A stretch of 17,182 bases of DNA from CAYWLI01 sp964519535 (GTDB lineage Bacteria; Desulfobacterota; B13-G15; RBG-16-54-18), in NCBI GenBank assembly GCA_964519535.1, contig CAZFIR010000155.1:1-17182 (forward strand), written 5' to 3'. A program made the position numbers and the translations under genes. The notes under the pieces are model-generated. The model made no database searches, was not told the DNA's origin, and saw nothing but the letters and a program-made list of their open reading frames with translations. Of the stretch, positions 6,059-13,293 are shown piece after piece. Positions within the stretch are counted from its first letter, which is position 1. Every line of letters begins with the position of its first letter.

Positions 6059-7278
6059 TAGGCCCAGAGATCCTCCTTCCCGAAGATCAAGGTGGTGCAG
6101 TTGCCCCCGAAGGCGAAAGAGTTGGACAAGGCGATCTGTACCTCTGCTTTTCTGGGCTGGGGGCAATAATCGAGGTCGCAGACCCCATCCCCGCGTTCAA
6201 ATCCGGCGGTCGGGGAGATGCAATGGTGTTCGATGGCCAACAAAGAGACCACCGCCTCCAGGCCCCCTGCGGCCCCCAGGCAGTGGCCGATCATCGATTT
6301 GGTCGAGCTCACGGGGACCTGATAGGCCCTCTCCCCCCAAACCTCCTTGATGGCCAGGGTCTCCACCTGGTCGTTGAGGATAGTCCCGGTACCGTGGGCG
6401 TTGATGTAGTCGACCTCCTGCGGCCTGATCCCGGCATCGTGAAGGGCCTCTCTCATGATCCTCGCCTCCTCCGTGCCCGTCTCCTCCGGCGCGGTGATAT
6501 GGAAGGCCTCACCCCCGAGGGAAGAGCCGAGAAGCTCTCCATATATCTTCGCCCCCCTCATCAGGGCCCGCTCCTTCTCCTCCAGGATCAGCACTGCCGC
6601 ACCCTCCCCCAATGAGAGCCCTCTGCGCCGCGCATCAAAGGGGCGACAAGGAAGGGGGTCCATGACCTGCAAAGAGCAGAAACCGCCGAAGGTCAACTCG
6701 CTGAGTGCCTCCCCCCCACCGCATGCCATCACTTCAACCTCCCCCACTGCTATGAGGCCGGCCCCGTAGGCGATGGAGGTGGCAGAGGAACTGCAGGCAG
6801 TGGTGATGGTCGTCCTCGGCCCCTGCAGACCGAATTGCTCGGCCACCCGATCCGTAGCATAGCTCGGGACAAAGGGGAGAAGGAGCGAAGGCCTCGGTCT
6901 TTTTCCAGCCAGGAGTTGGCGGTGGTACGCCTCCGCCGAGAGCATACCCCCTGCACCGGCCCCCAGGCATACCCCGCTGCCCTCTCCATCGCCGGTTGCG
7001 CTGCCCAGTCCGGCATCGGCAAAGGCCTCGCGGGCAGCGATCAAGATGAACTGATCGACCCGACCGAGGCGACGCAACTCCCTCCTATCGAAAAAATCCA
7101 GAGGATCATATCCTTCGATCTGCGCAGCCATCTGCGACGGATAGCCGGAGCAATCGAAGAGCGTGAGCTCCCCGATTCCCCGTTTCCCCTCCTTCAGAGA
7201 ATCGAGAAATTCCTCCACATTTTTTCCCGTGGCACAGATGACCCCCATGCCGGTAATAACGACACCCTTCTTATCCAT
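6058..7278 (-). CDS. Beta-ketoacyl-ACP synthase II-like ketosynthase, full catalytic triad
   Basis: A 406-residue FabF-type KS with all three catalytic residues: C162 in TTACSSSA, H295 in NAHGTGT and H332 in KSMIGHCLGAAGG. The C-terminal NSFAFGGNCTTLIF is also typical. It should elongate an acyl-ACP with malonyl-ACP. The ATG at 7278 lies 8 bases inside the end of the upstream COG3580-type gene and has AGGAAGGG before it; an in-frame start further upstream is less likely. The next gene is a KS-like protein without the His residues, overlapping by one base, so the two are probably made in equal amounts and form a heterodimer. Product chain length cannot be read from the sequence. Confidence 0.93.
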   Translation of the reverse strand: MDKKGVVITGMGVICATGKNVEEFLDSLKEGKRGIGELTLFDCSGYPSQMAAQIEGYDPLDFFDRRELRRLGRVDQFILIAAREAFADAGLGSATGDGEGSGVCLGAGAGGMLSAEAYHRQLLAGKRPRPSLLLPFVPSYATDRVAEQFGLQGPRTTITTACSSSATSIAYGAGLIAVGEVEVMACGGGEALSELTFGGFCSLQVMDPLPCRPFDARRRGLSLGEGAAVLILEEKERALMRGAKIYGELLGSSLGGEAFHITAPEETGTEEARIMREALHDAGIRPQEVDYINAHGTGTILNDQVETLAIKEVWGERAYQVPVSSTKSMIGHCLGAAGGLEAVVSLLAIEHHCISPTAGFERGDGVCDLDYCPQPRKAEVQIALSNSFAFGGNCTTLIFGKEDLWA

Positions 7279-8254
7279 TACTGCCCTTCCTCTGCACAAT
7301 TAGGTCTAAGAAGGCCTCCAAACGAGTTTTGACACCCTCCACGGTGGTGTGTTCGTCGAAGGTAAGGGTCATGAAGGGAATATTCCTTGTCTTGTTCCTC
7401 CCTACCGTCCTCTTGAGAAACTCCTGCATCAACGCATCGATGCCGCACTTAAAAGAGGTGACGAAGACAATACCATCGGCGTTCCCGTGCTCGGCGAAGT
7501 AGAGAATGCTCCCCACGATCTCCCGCGCCGTCTCCCAATAGATCTCCTTGGAAAGGGTGGAAACCCTCCGCTCCCTCTCGTGAGAGGGTATGACGTGTGA
7601 AGTCACTATCTTTGTCTCCCATCCCTTGGCCAGGGCGATAAGATCTTTGTTGATGAAGGGGTCAAAGAGATTGTAGGGTCGGCCGATGAAGGCCACCGTA
7701 AATCGGCAATCCCGTTCGGTGGTGACGGGGAGGGGCGAGTCGAACTCAAAGAGCTTGTCCACTCCCAATATATTTATCCTGTTGGTTATCTCGCTTTGAA
7801 ATGTTCGGTAATACTCCTCGCCCCGCCGGTATGCCCGCCGCACTTTTTTGGGATCTATCCCGGTCCTCTTCGCCATGTCGATAAAGAATGCATGCAGCCC
7901 TTTCCTCCCCTGACGCAGGTCTATCACCCCATCCCAGATCTCCATCGTGTCCTTCAAGGTCAACTTCAGCACATCAGGGGCCCCTCGGAACTTGGGGCAG
8001 AGGATATAGCGGCCCTCCAGGCTGATCAAGCGGGGGAGAAAAAGGGCATCTACCTTACCCACCAGGCTTTGGGCGTGAGGGACCAATAATTTTAAGGGGA
8101 GGCAACTGTCTTCGTAAAAAGGGACTCCCTTGCGCACGATTTGATGGACCTCGCCATCTGAGGGCACCACCTCCATCCCCAATTCCTGCAAGAAGGTCTT
8201 CCAGAGGGGAAAAAGCTTATAATACATCAAGGACTTGGGAATACCGACGCGCAT
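7271..8254 (-). CDS. COG3580/DUF2229-type protein (2-hydroxyacyl-CoA dehydratase/activase-associated)
   Basis: A 327-residue protein beginning MRVGIPKSL and followed by Y-Y-x-x-F-P-L-W-K-T-F, the typical start of the DUF2229/COG3580 family. Family marks follow: EDSCLPLK (C51), FLPRLISLE, ILCPKFRGAPD (C86), VAFIGRPYNLFDPFIN and TSFKCGIDA (C270). The three Cys are candidates for iron-sulfur ligation, as in the related HgdB/BcrB-type dehydratase and reductase subunits. In many anaerobes this domain is part of a large fused activase; here it stands alone, without the BcrAD_BadFG ATPase domain and without the COG3581 partner in the window. It is the first gene of the minus-strand operon and overlaps the KS start by 8 bases. 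No Shine-Dalgarno site precedes its ATG. Its reaction is unknown. Confidence 0.82.
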   Translation of the reverse strand: MRVGIPKSLMYYKLFPLWKTFLQELGMEVVPSDGEVHQIVRKGVPFYEDSCLPLKLLVPHAQSLVGKVDALFLPRLISLEGRYILCPKFRGAPDVLKLTLKDTMEIWDGVIDLRQGRKGLHAFFIDMAKRTGIDPKKVRRAYRRGEEYYRTFQSEITNRINILGVDKLFEFDSPLPVTTERDCRFTVAFIGRPYNLFDPFINKDLIALAKGWETKIVTSHVIPSHERERRVSTLSKEIYWETAREIVGSILYFAEHGNADGIVFVTSFKCGIDALMQEFLKRTVGRNKTRNIPFMTLTFDEHTTVEGVKTRLEAFLDLIVQRKGSNG

Positions 8255-8290
8255 CAGACTACATCATTTTTTTTGCTGGTAATTCTACAA

Positions 8291-8319
8291 AAGATATCAT
8301 CGAATTGGGTAAAAGGCAA
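8291..8319 (-). promoter_or_regulatory. Candidate sigma-70 promoter for the minus-strand cluster
   Basis: Read on the minus strand, TTGCCT (8319-8314) and TATCTT (8296-8291) are separated by 17 bases, placing transcription start near 8284 and giving a leader of about 30 bases before the ATG at 8254. The boxes are moderate matches (four of six each), so this is a weak call. The leader contains a run of eight A and no Shine-Dalgarno sequence. Confidence 0.35.
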
Positions 8320-8341
8320 GGTGAGCACAATGAAGGGGTTA

Positions 8342-8369
8342 TTGACAACCTCCACTGAACGATGCTAAT
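8342..8369 (+). promoter_or_regulatory. Candidate sigma-70 promoter for alr-mla operon
   Basis: A perfect -35 box TTGACA (8342-8347) is followed after 16 bases by GCTAAT (8364-8369), a four-of-six -10 box. Transcription would begin near 8376, downstream of an in-frame ATG at 8362, which argues against that codon as the start of alanine racemase. Confidence 0.5.
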
Positions 8370-8415
8370 TAAAGAGATGGTGAAGACAATCGTGATGGAG
8401 GCATCTTTTCCCTGT

Positions 8416-9540
8416 ATGTCCCTTTCTTACCATACGACCAAAGCAGAGATAGATTTAGGGGCACTGGCCCATAACTATCGTCAACTGCGTCAGCTTGCCC
8501 CTCCTTCGGTCAAGTTCTTGGCAGTAGTGAAGGCCGACGCGTACGGTCATGGAGCGATCCCCGTATCTAAAAAGTTGGAGGAGTTACGCGCCGACTTTCT
8601 CGGGGTTGCAACGGTCGCAGAGGGAATAGAGTTGAGGAATGCAGGGATCAAAAAGCCGATTCTCGTCCTCAGTGGTATCTATCAGGAGGAGGTGGAAGAT
8701 GTCTTAGCATATCAACTCACCCCCATGGTCTTTCGTTTGGAGATCGCCGAGGCGCTCTCAGCTGAGGCACGCGCAAGAGGCACACAGGTCCCCATCCATA
8801 TCAAGGTGGATACCGGGATGGGGAGAATTGGTGTCCTCTCCGAAGAGGCGCCCGCTTTTGTAAACCGCGTGCGGAAATTAAAGAACTTAGAGCTAGAGGG
8901 GATCGCCTCCCATTTCTCTATGGCAGATGAAGGTAATTCTTCCTTTACCACAGAACAACTGCAAAGGTTTTCTCGCGCAATAGAAGAGATGAAAAAATTG
9001 GATATAGATCCTCCCCTCTGCCATATCGCCAACAGTGCAGCCCTGGTCAACCTCCCCGCTGCCCATTTCACCTTGGTGCGTCCGGGGATCATGCTCTACG
9101 GATCATATCCCTCCCCTTCCCTGAAAGATAAGGTTTCCCTGCGGCAGGTGATGTCGTGGAAGAGCATTGTTGCGGATCTTAAAAAGGTCCCTCAAGGCTA
9201 TCCCATAAGCTACGGACGGACCTTTATCGCCCGGCGCCCCAGCTTCATCGCCGCTGTCCCCGTAGGCTATGCCGATGGATACAATCGCCTCTTTTCAAAT
9301 CGCGGAGAGGTCTTGATTAAGGGGATGAGGGCACCGGTGGTGGGGCGGGTCTGTATGGATTGGACCATGGTGGATGTGACCGATATCCCCGGGGTTGGAG
9401 TGGGGGATGCAGTGGTGTTGATGGGGAACCAATTGGGTCAGGAGATAACCCCTGAGGAGTTGGGGAAACGGATCGGGACCATCCCCTATGAAATCCTCTG
9501 CTCGGTGGGAAAGAGGGTCCCGCGTGTCTATAGAGGTTAA
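8416..9540 (+). CDS. alr: Alanine racemase
   Basis: A PLP enzyme interconverting L- and D-alanine for peptidoglycan; 374 residues from the chosen start. The PLP-binding lysine is K39 in AVVKADAYGHG. The second catalytic base is the Tyr of ISYGRTF (Y266), equivalent to Tyr265 of the Geobacillus enzyme. VPVGYADGY and VGRVCMDWTMVDVT complete the C-terminal beta domain. The frame is open with ATGs at 8362, 8377, 8395 and 8416. The last places the protein start a few residues before AEIDL, as is normal in the family, and lies downstream of the predicted transcription start; a GGAGG is present but 14 bases away, so 8395 remains possible. It heads the operon with mlaE-like permease four bases after its stop. 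Confidence 0.95.
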   Translation: MSLSYHTTKAEIDLGALAHNYRQLRQLAPPSVKFLAVVKADAYGHGAIPVSKKLEELRADFLGVATVAEGIELRNAGIKKPILVLSGIYQEEVEDVLAYQLTPMVFRLEIAEALSAEARARGTQVPIHIKVDTGMGRIGVLSEEAPAFVNRVRKLKNLELEGIASHFSMADEGNSSFTTEQLQRFSRAIEEMKKLDIDPPLCHIANSAALVNLPAAHFTLVRPGIMLYGSYPSPSLKDKVSLRQVMSWKSIVADLKKVPQGYPISYGRTFIARRPSFIAAVPVGYADGYNRLFSNRGEVLIKGMRAPVVGRVCMDWTMVDVTDIPGVGVGDAVVLMGNQLGQEITPEELGKRIGTIPYEILCSVGKRVPRVYRG

Positions 9541-9543
9541 CGT

Positions 9544-10323
9544 ATGTTGAAGGCATGGAAGACCATTAATGTCGTGGGAGAAGGGGTTGCGGGCTACGTG
9601 AGGGAGATGGGGAGCATGTTTCTTCTCCTTCGCGATACCATCCGCTGGTCTTTTTACCCGCCCTTTAGGATAGACCTTCTCTTTCAGCAGATGGAGCGGG
9701 TGGGGGTGCGGTCCGTCTTGGTAGTGGTCCTTACCGGGGCCTTTACTGGCATGGTCTTGGCCCTCCAGAGCTTCCACGCCACCAGGAGTTTTGGGGCGGA
9801 GACCATGGTGGGCGTTGCAGTAGCCCTGAGTATGACCAGGGAGTTGGGTCCGGTCCTCACCAGCTTTATGGTCACGGGGAGGGCGGGGTCAGCCATGGCT
9901 GCGGAGATCGGTACCATGAGGGTTACCGAGCAAATAGATGCACTCTCTGCCATGGCGGTAAATCCCATCAAGTACCTCATCGTCCCCCGGGTGCTGGCCA
10001 GTATCGTGGTAGTCCCCTTTTTGACCGTCATCGCCGACTTTGTGGGTATCCTGGGGGGCTACTTTATGGGGGTGACTGTCCTAGGGATCAATGCTGGTGC
10101 CTTTGTGGCCAATATGGAGAGGTATGTGGAGTTAGCTGATATTTACCACGGCATCATCAAGGCAGCGGTCTTCGGCCTCCTCCTCTCGATCATCGGATGT
10201 TACAAGGGATACACCACGACCGGAGGTGCAGAGGGGGTTGGCAAATCCACCACCCAGAGCGTGGTCGTGGCGGCAGTGACCATCTTGATTGCGAATTACC
10301 TCTTGACGGCGGCGATGTTTTAA
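9544..10323 (+). CDS. mlaE: MlaE-family lipid ABC transporter permease
   Basis: A 259-residue integral membrane protein of the MlaE family (YrbE). Recognisable marks are the N-terminal amphipathic region, LTGAFTGMVLALQ, the core MTRELGPVLTSFMVTGRAGSAMAAEIGTMRVTEQIDAL with its E-Q-I-D-A-L motif, and NPIKYLIVPR. It forms the membrane part of the MCE transporter that moves phospholipids between inner and outer membranes and keeps the outer leaflet asymmetric. The start follows the alr stop by three bases, and the following ATPase gene starts directly after its TAA. The substrate-binding periplasmic MlaC and the STAS protein MlaB are not in the window. Confidence 0.94.
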   Translation: MLKAWKTINVVGEGVAGYVREMGSMFLLLRDTIRWSFYPPFRIDLLFQQMERVGVRSVLVVVLTGAFTGMVLALQSFHATRSFGAETMVGVAVALSMTRELGPVLTSFMVTGRAGSAMAAEIGTMRVTEQIDALSAMAVNPIKYLIVPRVLASIVVVPFLTVIADFVGILGGYFMGVTVLGINAGAFVANMERYVELADIYHGIIKAAVFGLLLSIIGCYKGYTTTGGAEGVGKSTTQSVVVAAVTILIANYLLTAAMF

Positions 10324-11052
10324 ATGATCGAGATCAGGGGATTACATAAATCATTTGGTGCGTTGCAGGTCCTCAAGGGTGTAGATCTTCACATAGCGAA
10401 AGGAAAAACTACGGTCATCTTGGGACGTAGCGGAGGGGGAAAGAGTGTCCTGCTGAAACATATTATAGGGCTCATCAAACCCGATAGGGGCAAGATCTGG
10501 ATCGATGCGGTGGACATCACCCGGCTGGGAGATCGAGACCTCAACGAGATGAGAAAAAAATTCGGCATGCTCTTTCAAGAGGCGGCGCTCTTTGACTCCA
10601 TGAATGTGGGGGCTAACGTGGCCTTCCCGCTGCGCGAGCACACGAACCTCAATGATAAAGAAATCAACGGGATCGTGGCCCAAAAGCTTGAGCAAGTGGG
10701 GCTCCCCGGCCTTGAGGAGAAGATGCCTGCGAATCTCAGCGGAGGCATGAAGCGCAGAGTGGGTCTGGCCCGGGCCCTTATCCTTGATCCGGAGATCGTA
10801 CTCGTCGATGAGCCCACGACCGGTCTTGACCCCCCTATGGCGGAGGCCATAGAGGAGCTCATCCTGGAGACACAGCGGAGATTGGGCGAAACCTTTGTGG
10901 TCATTACCCACAGCATTCATACTGCTTTTCATATCGGCAATCAGATAGCCATGTTGCATGATGGCAGGATCGTGGAGGAAGGTTCCCCTCGGTCCTTCAG
11001 AAAGTCATCAAACCCGGTGGTTCAGAACTTCGTGATAAGAAAGGAAGAGTAA
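10324..11052 (+). CDS. mlaF: MlaF-family lipid ABC transporter ATPase
   Basis: A 242-residue ABC ATPase. Walker A is GRSGGGKS (34-41), the Q-loop is FQEAALFDSMNV (Q85), the signature is LSGGMKRR (138-145), Walker B with catalytic Glu is EIVLVDEP (E163) and the switch His is in ITHSIH (H196). The F-Q-x-x-A-L-F-D-S-M-x-V motif and the K-R-R form of the signature are typical for MlaF/Ttg2A rather than other ABC families. It powers the MlaE-MlaD complex. The ATG follows the permease stop without any gap. Confidence 0.94.
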   Translation: MIEIRGLHKSFGALQVLKGVDLHIAKGKTTVILGRSGGGKSVLLKHIIGLIKPDRGKIWIDAVDITRLGDRDLNEMRKKFGMLFQEAALFDSMNVGANVAFPLREHTNLNDKEINGIVAQKLEQVGLPGLEEKMPANLSGGMKRRVGLARALILDPEIVLVDEPTTGLDPPMAEAIEELILETQRRLGETFVVITHSIHTAFHIGNQIAMLHDGRIVEEGSPRSFRKSSNPVVQNFVIRKEE

Positions 11053-11064
11053 GGAGGTGCAAAG

Positions 11065-11841
11065 ATGAAGGGAGGCAAGGTTAGCACCGAGGCAAAAGTG
11101 GGGATCCTGGTGTTGGCGGGGATCATCCTGCTGTTCTTCATGTCCTTTAGGGTAAGCAGGCTGGAGAGGATACGGGGTGTGACCTACACCGCCCTCTTTC
11201 CCTCCGTTTCGGGCCTGGTGATCAATGCCAATGTGGAGGTGGCCGGTGTGCCTGTGGGAAGAGTGGAAGATATCGGTTTGGAGCAGGGCAGGGCCAAGGT
11301 CTGGATGAAGGTCGGCCAGGTCCAACTCCACGAGGATGCCGAGGCGGCCATCAAGACCCATGGGGTCTTGGGGGATAAATATATCGAAATCAAACCGGGT
11401 TCCCTTGATGCCCCCCTGCTCCCCCCTGAGGGAGCAATCACCAATATACAATCAGCACCTGATATGGATCAACTCTTTGCCTCTTTGGAATCGGCCGCCC
11501 AGGGCATGGGCGATCTTGGGAGATCCCTTCAGGAGGCCATCGGTGGAGAAGAGGGCAGGATGGCGATCAAGGAGGTCATCGTCAACCTCCACGACGCGAG
11601 CGCTGGCCTGAAAGAGATGATCCAGGACAACAAGGGAAGGGTCAACACTATCGTCGCCAATCTGGAGGATATCACGACCAAGGTGAAGGAAGGTGAGGGG
11701 ACACTGGGGAAGCTCATGACCGATGAGGAATTCTACAATGAGGCCGAAAAGACCATGAATAAGTTGCAGAAGGCCGCGGAAGGGGTGCAGGAGCAGACCC
11801 CCATCACCACCCTCGGTGCCCTGTTGGGTCTCTTTTTCTGA
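11065..11841 (+). CDS. mlaD: MlaD-family MCE-domain protein
   Basis: A 258-residue protein with an N-terminal membrane anchor (about residues 11-28) and one MCE domain (about 37-115; YTALFPSVSGLVINANVEVAG-type start and KTHGVLGDKYIEI). In the family it forms a hexameric ring that binds lipid and is attached to MlaE. After the domain comes a helical tail, with GTLGKLMTDEEFYNE, a motif frequent in long MCE proteins, and a hydrophobic end (GALLGLFF). AAGGAGGTG sits five bases before the ATG. The gene ends 16 bases before the TTG start of the repeat protein, and is in one run with alr, mlaE and mlaF. Confidence 0.93.
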   Translation: MKGGKVSTEAKVGILVLAGIILLFFMSFRVSRLERIRGVTYTALFPSVSGLVINANVEVAGVPVGRVEDIGLEQGRAKVWMKVGQVQLHEDAEAAIKTHGVLGDKYIEIKPGSLDAPLLPPEGAITNIQSAPDMDQLFASLESAAQGMGDLGRSLQEAIGGEEGRMAIKEVIVNLHDASAGLKEMIQDNKGRVNTIVANLEDITTKVKEGEGTLGKLMTDEEFYNEAEKTMNKLQKAAEGVQEQTPITTLGALLGLFF

Positions 11842-11857
11842 GCTCGAGGAGGATTTT

Positions 11858-13264
11858 TTGCTCCAGAAGAACCTTCTCAGGCTCCTCTTCCTCATTATCC
11901 CCTTTTCTCTCCTGCTGTCCCCTGCCCAAGGGGAGTCATCCGGAATCTGGCCCCTCTTTTCTTATCATACCTCCGAAGGGGTGAGGGAACTGGAGATCCT
12001 CGGCCCCCTCTGCACGTGGAGGAACGATGAGGCAGGGACCGAGTGGGGGATCCGTCCCTTTATGTATCTCACCAAACACCCCGCAGAGGAACTCTGGCGG
12101 TGGGAGTTTTTATACCCCGTGGGGAAGTACCAGCTCAAAGAGGGGGATCACAAATTCTACTTCGTCCCCTTCAGCCTCATCCGGGATGAGGTGACCTCGT
12201 CTTCACCCGAACGGAGGGAGAAGGCCTCTTCCTTCTTGACCGCCTTTTGGGGGCAGACCGATGAGGGTGAGAAATATGGCGGTTTTTTCCCCATCGTGGG
12301 GCGGCTCGATGATAGGTTCGGCCGTGACAAGATAGTCTTTTACCTCTGGCCATTCTATTCCCGCATCGAGGACGAAGGGGAGATCACCTGGCGAATCCTC
12401 TGGCCTTTTTTCTCACGGATGGGGGGCGAGGCCGAAGGCCTCTATGTCTGGCCCCTGTGGGGCCGCCGAGTCCGAGCAGGCGAATATGAGAAGGGTTTTG
12501 TGCTCTGGCCCGGCTACGTCTACATCGATCAGGATCTTGACACTGACACCCCGCTGAGGAAGCGGTTTTATCTCCCCTTCTATGCCACCGTGCGCTCGCC
12601 CAGGGGAAGGGCGGACATCTTCATCCCCCCCTTCTTCTTCCATCAATGGGCCTACAATTCCTCCTTCGAAAAGTGGGAATTCCCCTGGCCCTTTTTGACG
12701 CTGGTAAGGGGAGAGGGGGTGAGCGAATGGAAACTCTTCCCCCTCTTCCGGGTGAGGAATGAGGAACGCAAGAAGCGCTCCTATCTCCTCTGGCCCTTGT
12801 ACAAATACGAGTGGGACCACGTGGCGAGTGAAGAGGAGGACGTTCACCGCTTTCTCCTCATCAACAAGTATCGGGTAGTAAAGGCGTTGGCTACGGGGAA
12901 AGAGGCCTTAGATGCCAATCTCTGGCCCCTCTTCGACTATCGCAGGGGGTTGGGGGGGCAGGTGAGCCTTCATATCTTCCCCTTACTGCCCCTCCATGAT
13001 GCAGGACTGGAGCGCAACACCTATCCCCTCTTGTGGATCTATCGATATACGCGCTCCCCCGAGGGCGAGACCCTTTCGGACTTCCTCTGGGGACTGTACC
13101 GCCGTAGGACCTCGCCTCAGATGTCATCCACTCAATTCGCCTTTCTGCTGCGCATCGAAAAGAAGGAGGATGAGGATCTTTCCCTCTATTTTCTCGAGGG
13201 GCTGCTTCGTTATCGGAGGACACAAGAAGGGGGAAAGGTGGGCGTCTTCTTCATAGATCCCTGA
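11858..13264 (+). CDS. Secreted protein with many W-P-[LF]-aromatic repeats, unknown function
   Basis: A 468-residue protein. The chosen start is TTG at 11858, preceded at five bases by GAGGAGG. It begins just before a signal peptide (hydrophobic to about residue 25, PAQG cleavage area); an ATG at 11816 would lie inside mlaD. The mature part is built from about eighteen short units of the type I/L/F-W-P-L/F-F/Y/W: GIWPLFSYH, YLWPFYSRI, ILWPFFSRM, YVWPLWGRR, LLWPLYKYE, NLWPLFDYR, with weaker copies such as FLYPVGKY and YFVPFSLI. Alternating aromatic strands and charged turns suggest beta structure, perhaps a beta-propeller, beta-helix or outer-membrane barrel. No enzymatic motif was seen. Its position directly after mlaEFD suggests an outer-membrane or periplasmic role linked to lipid transport; this is inference. 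Confidence 0.78.
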   Translation: MLQKNLLRLLFLIIPFSLLLSPAQGESSGIWPLFSYHTSEGVRELEILGPLCTWRNDEAGTEWGIRPFMYLTKHPAEELWRWEFLYPVGKYQLKEGDHKFYFVPFSLIRDEVTSSSPERREKASSFLTAFWGQTDEGEKYGGFFPIVGRLDDRFGRDKIVFYLWPFYSRIEDEGEITWRILWPFFSRMGGEAEGLYVWPLWGRRVRAGEYEKGFVLWPGYVYIDQDLDTDTPLRKRFYLPFYATVRSPRGRADIFIPPFFFHQWAYNSSFEKWEFPWPFLTLVRGEGVSEWKLFPLFRVRNEERKKRSYLLWPLYKYEWDHVASEEEDVHRFLLINKYRVVKALATGKEALDANLWPLFDYRRGLGGQVSLHIFPLLPLHDAGLERNTYPLLWIYRYTRSPEGETLSDFLWGLYRRRTSPQMSSTQFAFLLRIEKKEDEDLSLYFLEGLLRYRRTQEGGKVGVFFIDP

Positions 13265-13293
13265 GAGCAAGGCCTGGAGGTAAAAGCTGCGAG

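Noticed and set aside
5531..6061. Long plus-strand open frames opposite the ketosynthase genes (also 6835-7332)
   Set aside because: They are antisense to strongly conserved KS sequences and their translations resemble no protein; high GC content makes such shadow frames common.
9295..9777. A 160-codon minus-strand frame opposite alr and mlaE
   Set aside because: The His/Pro-rich translation is the mirror of conserved Gly/Asp-rich coding sequence; both plus-strand genes are certain.
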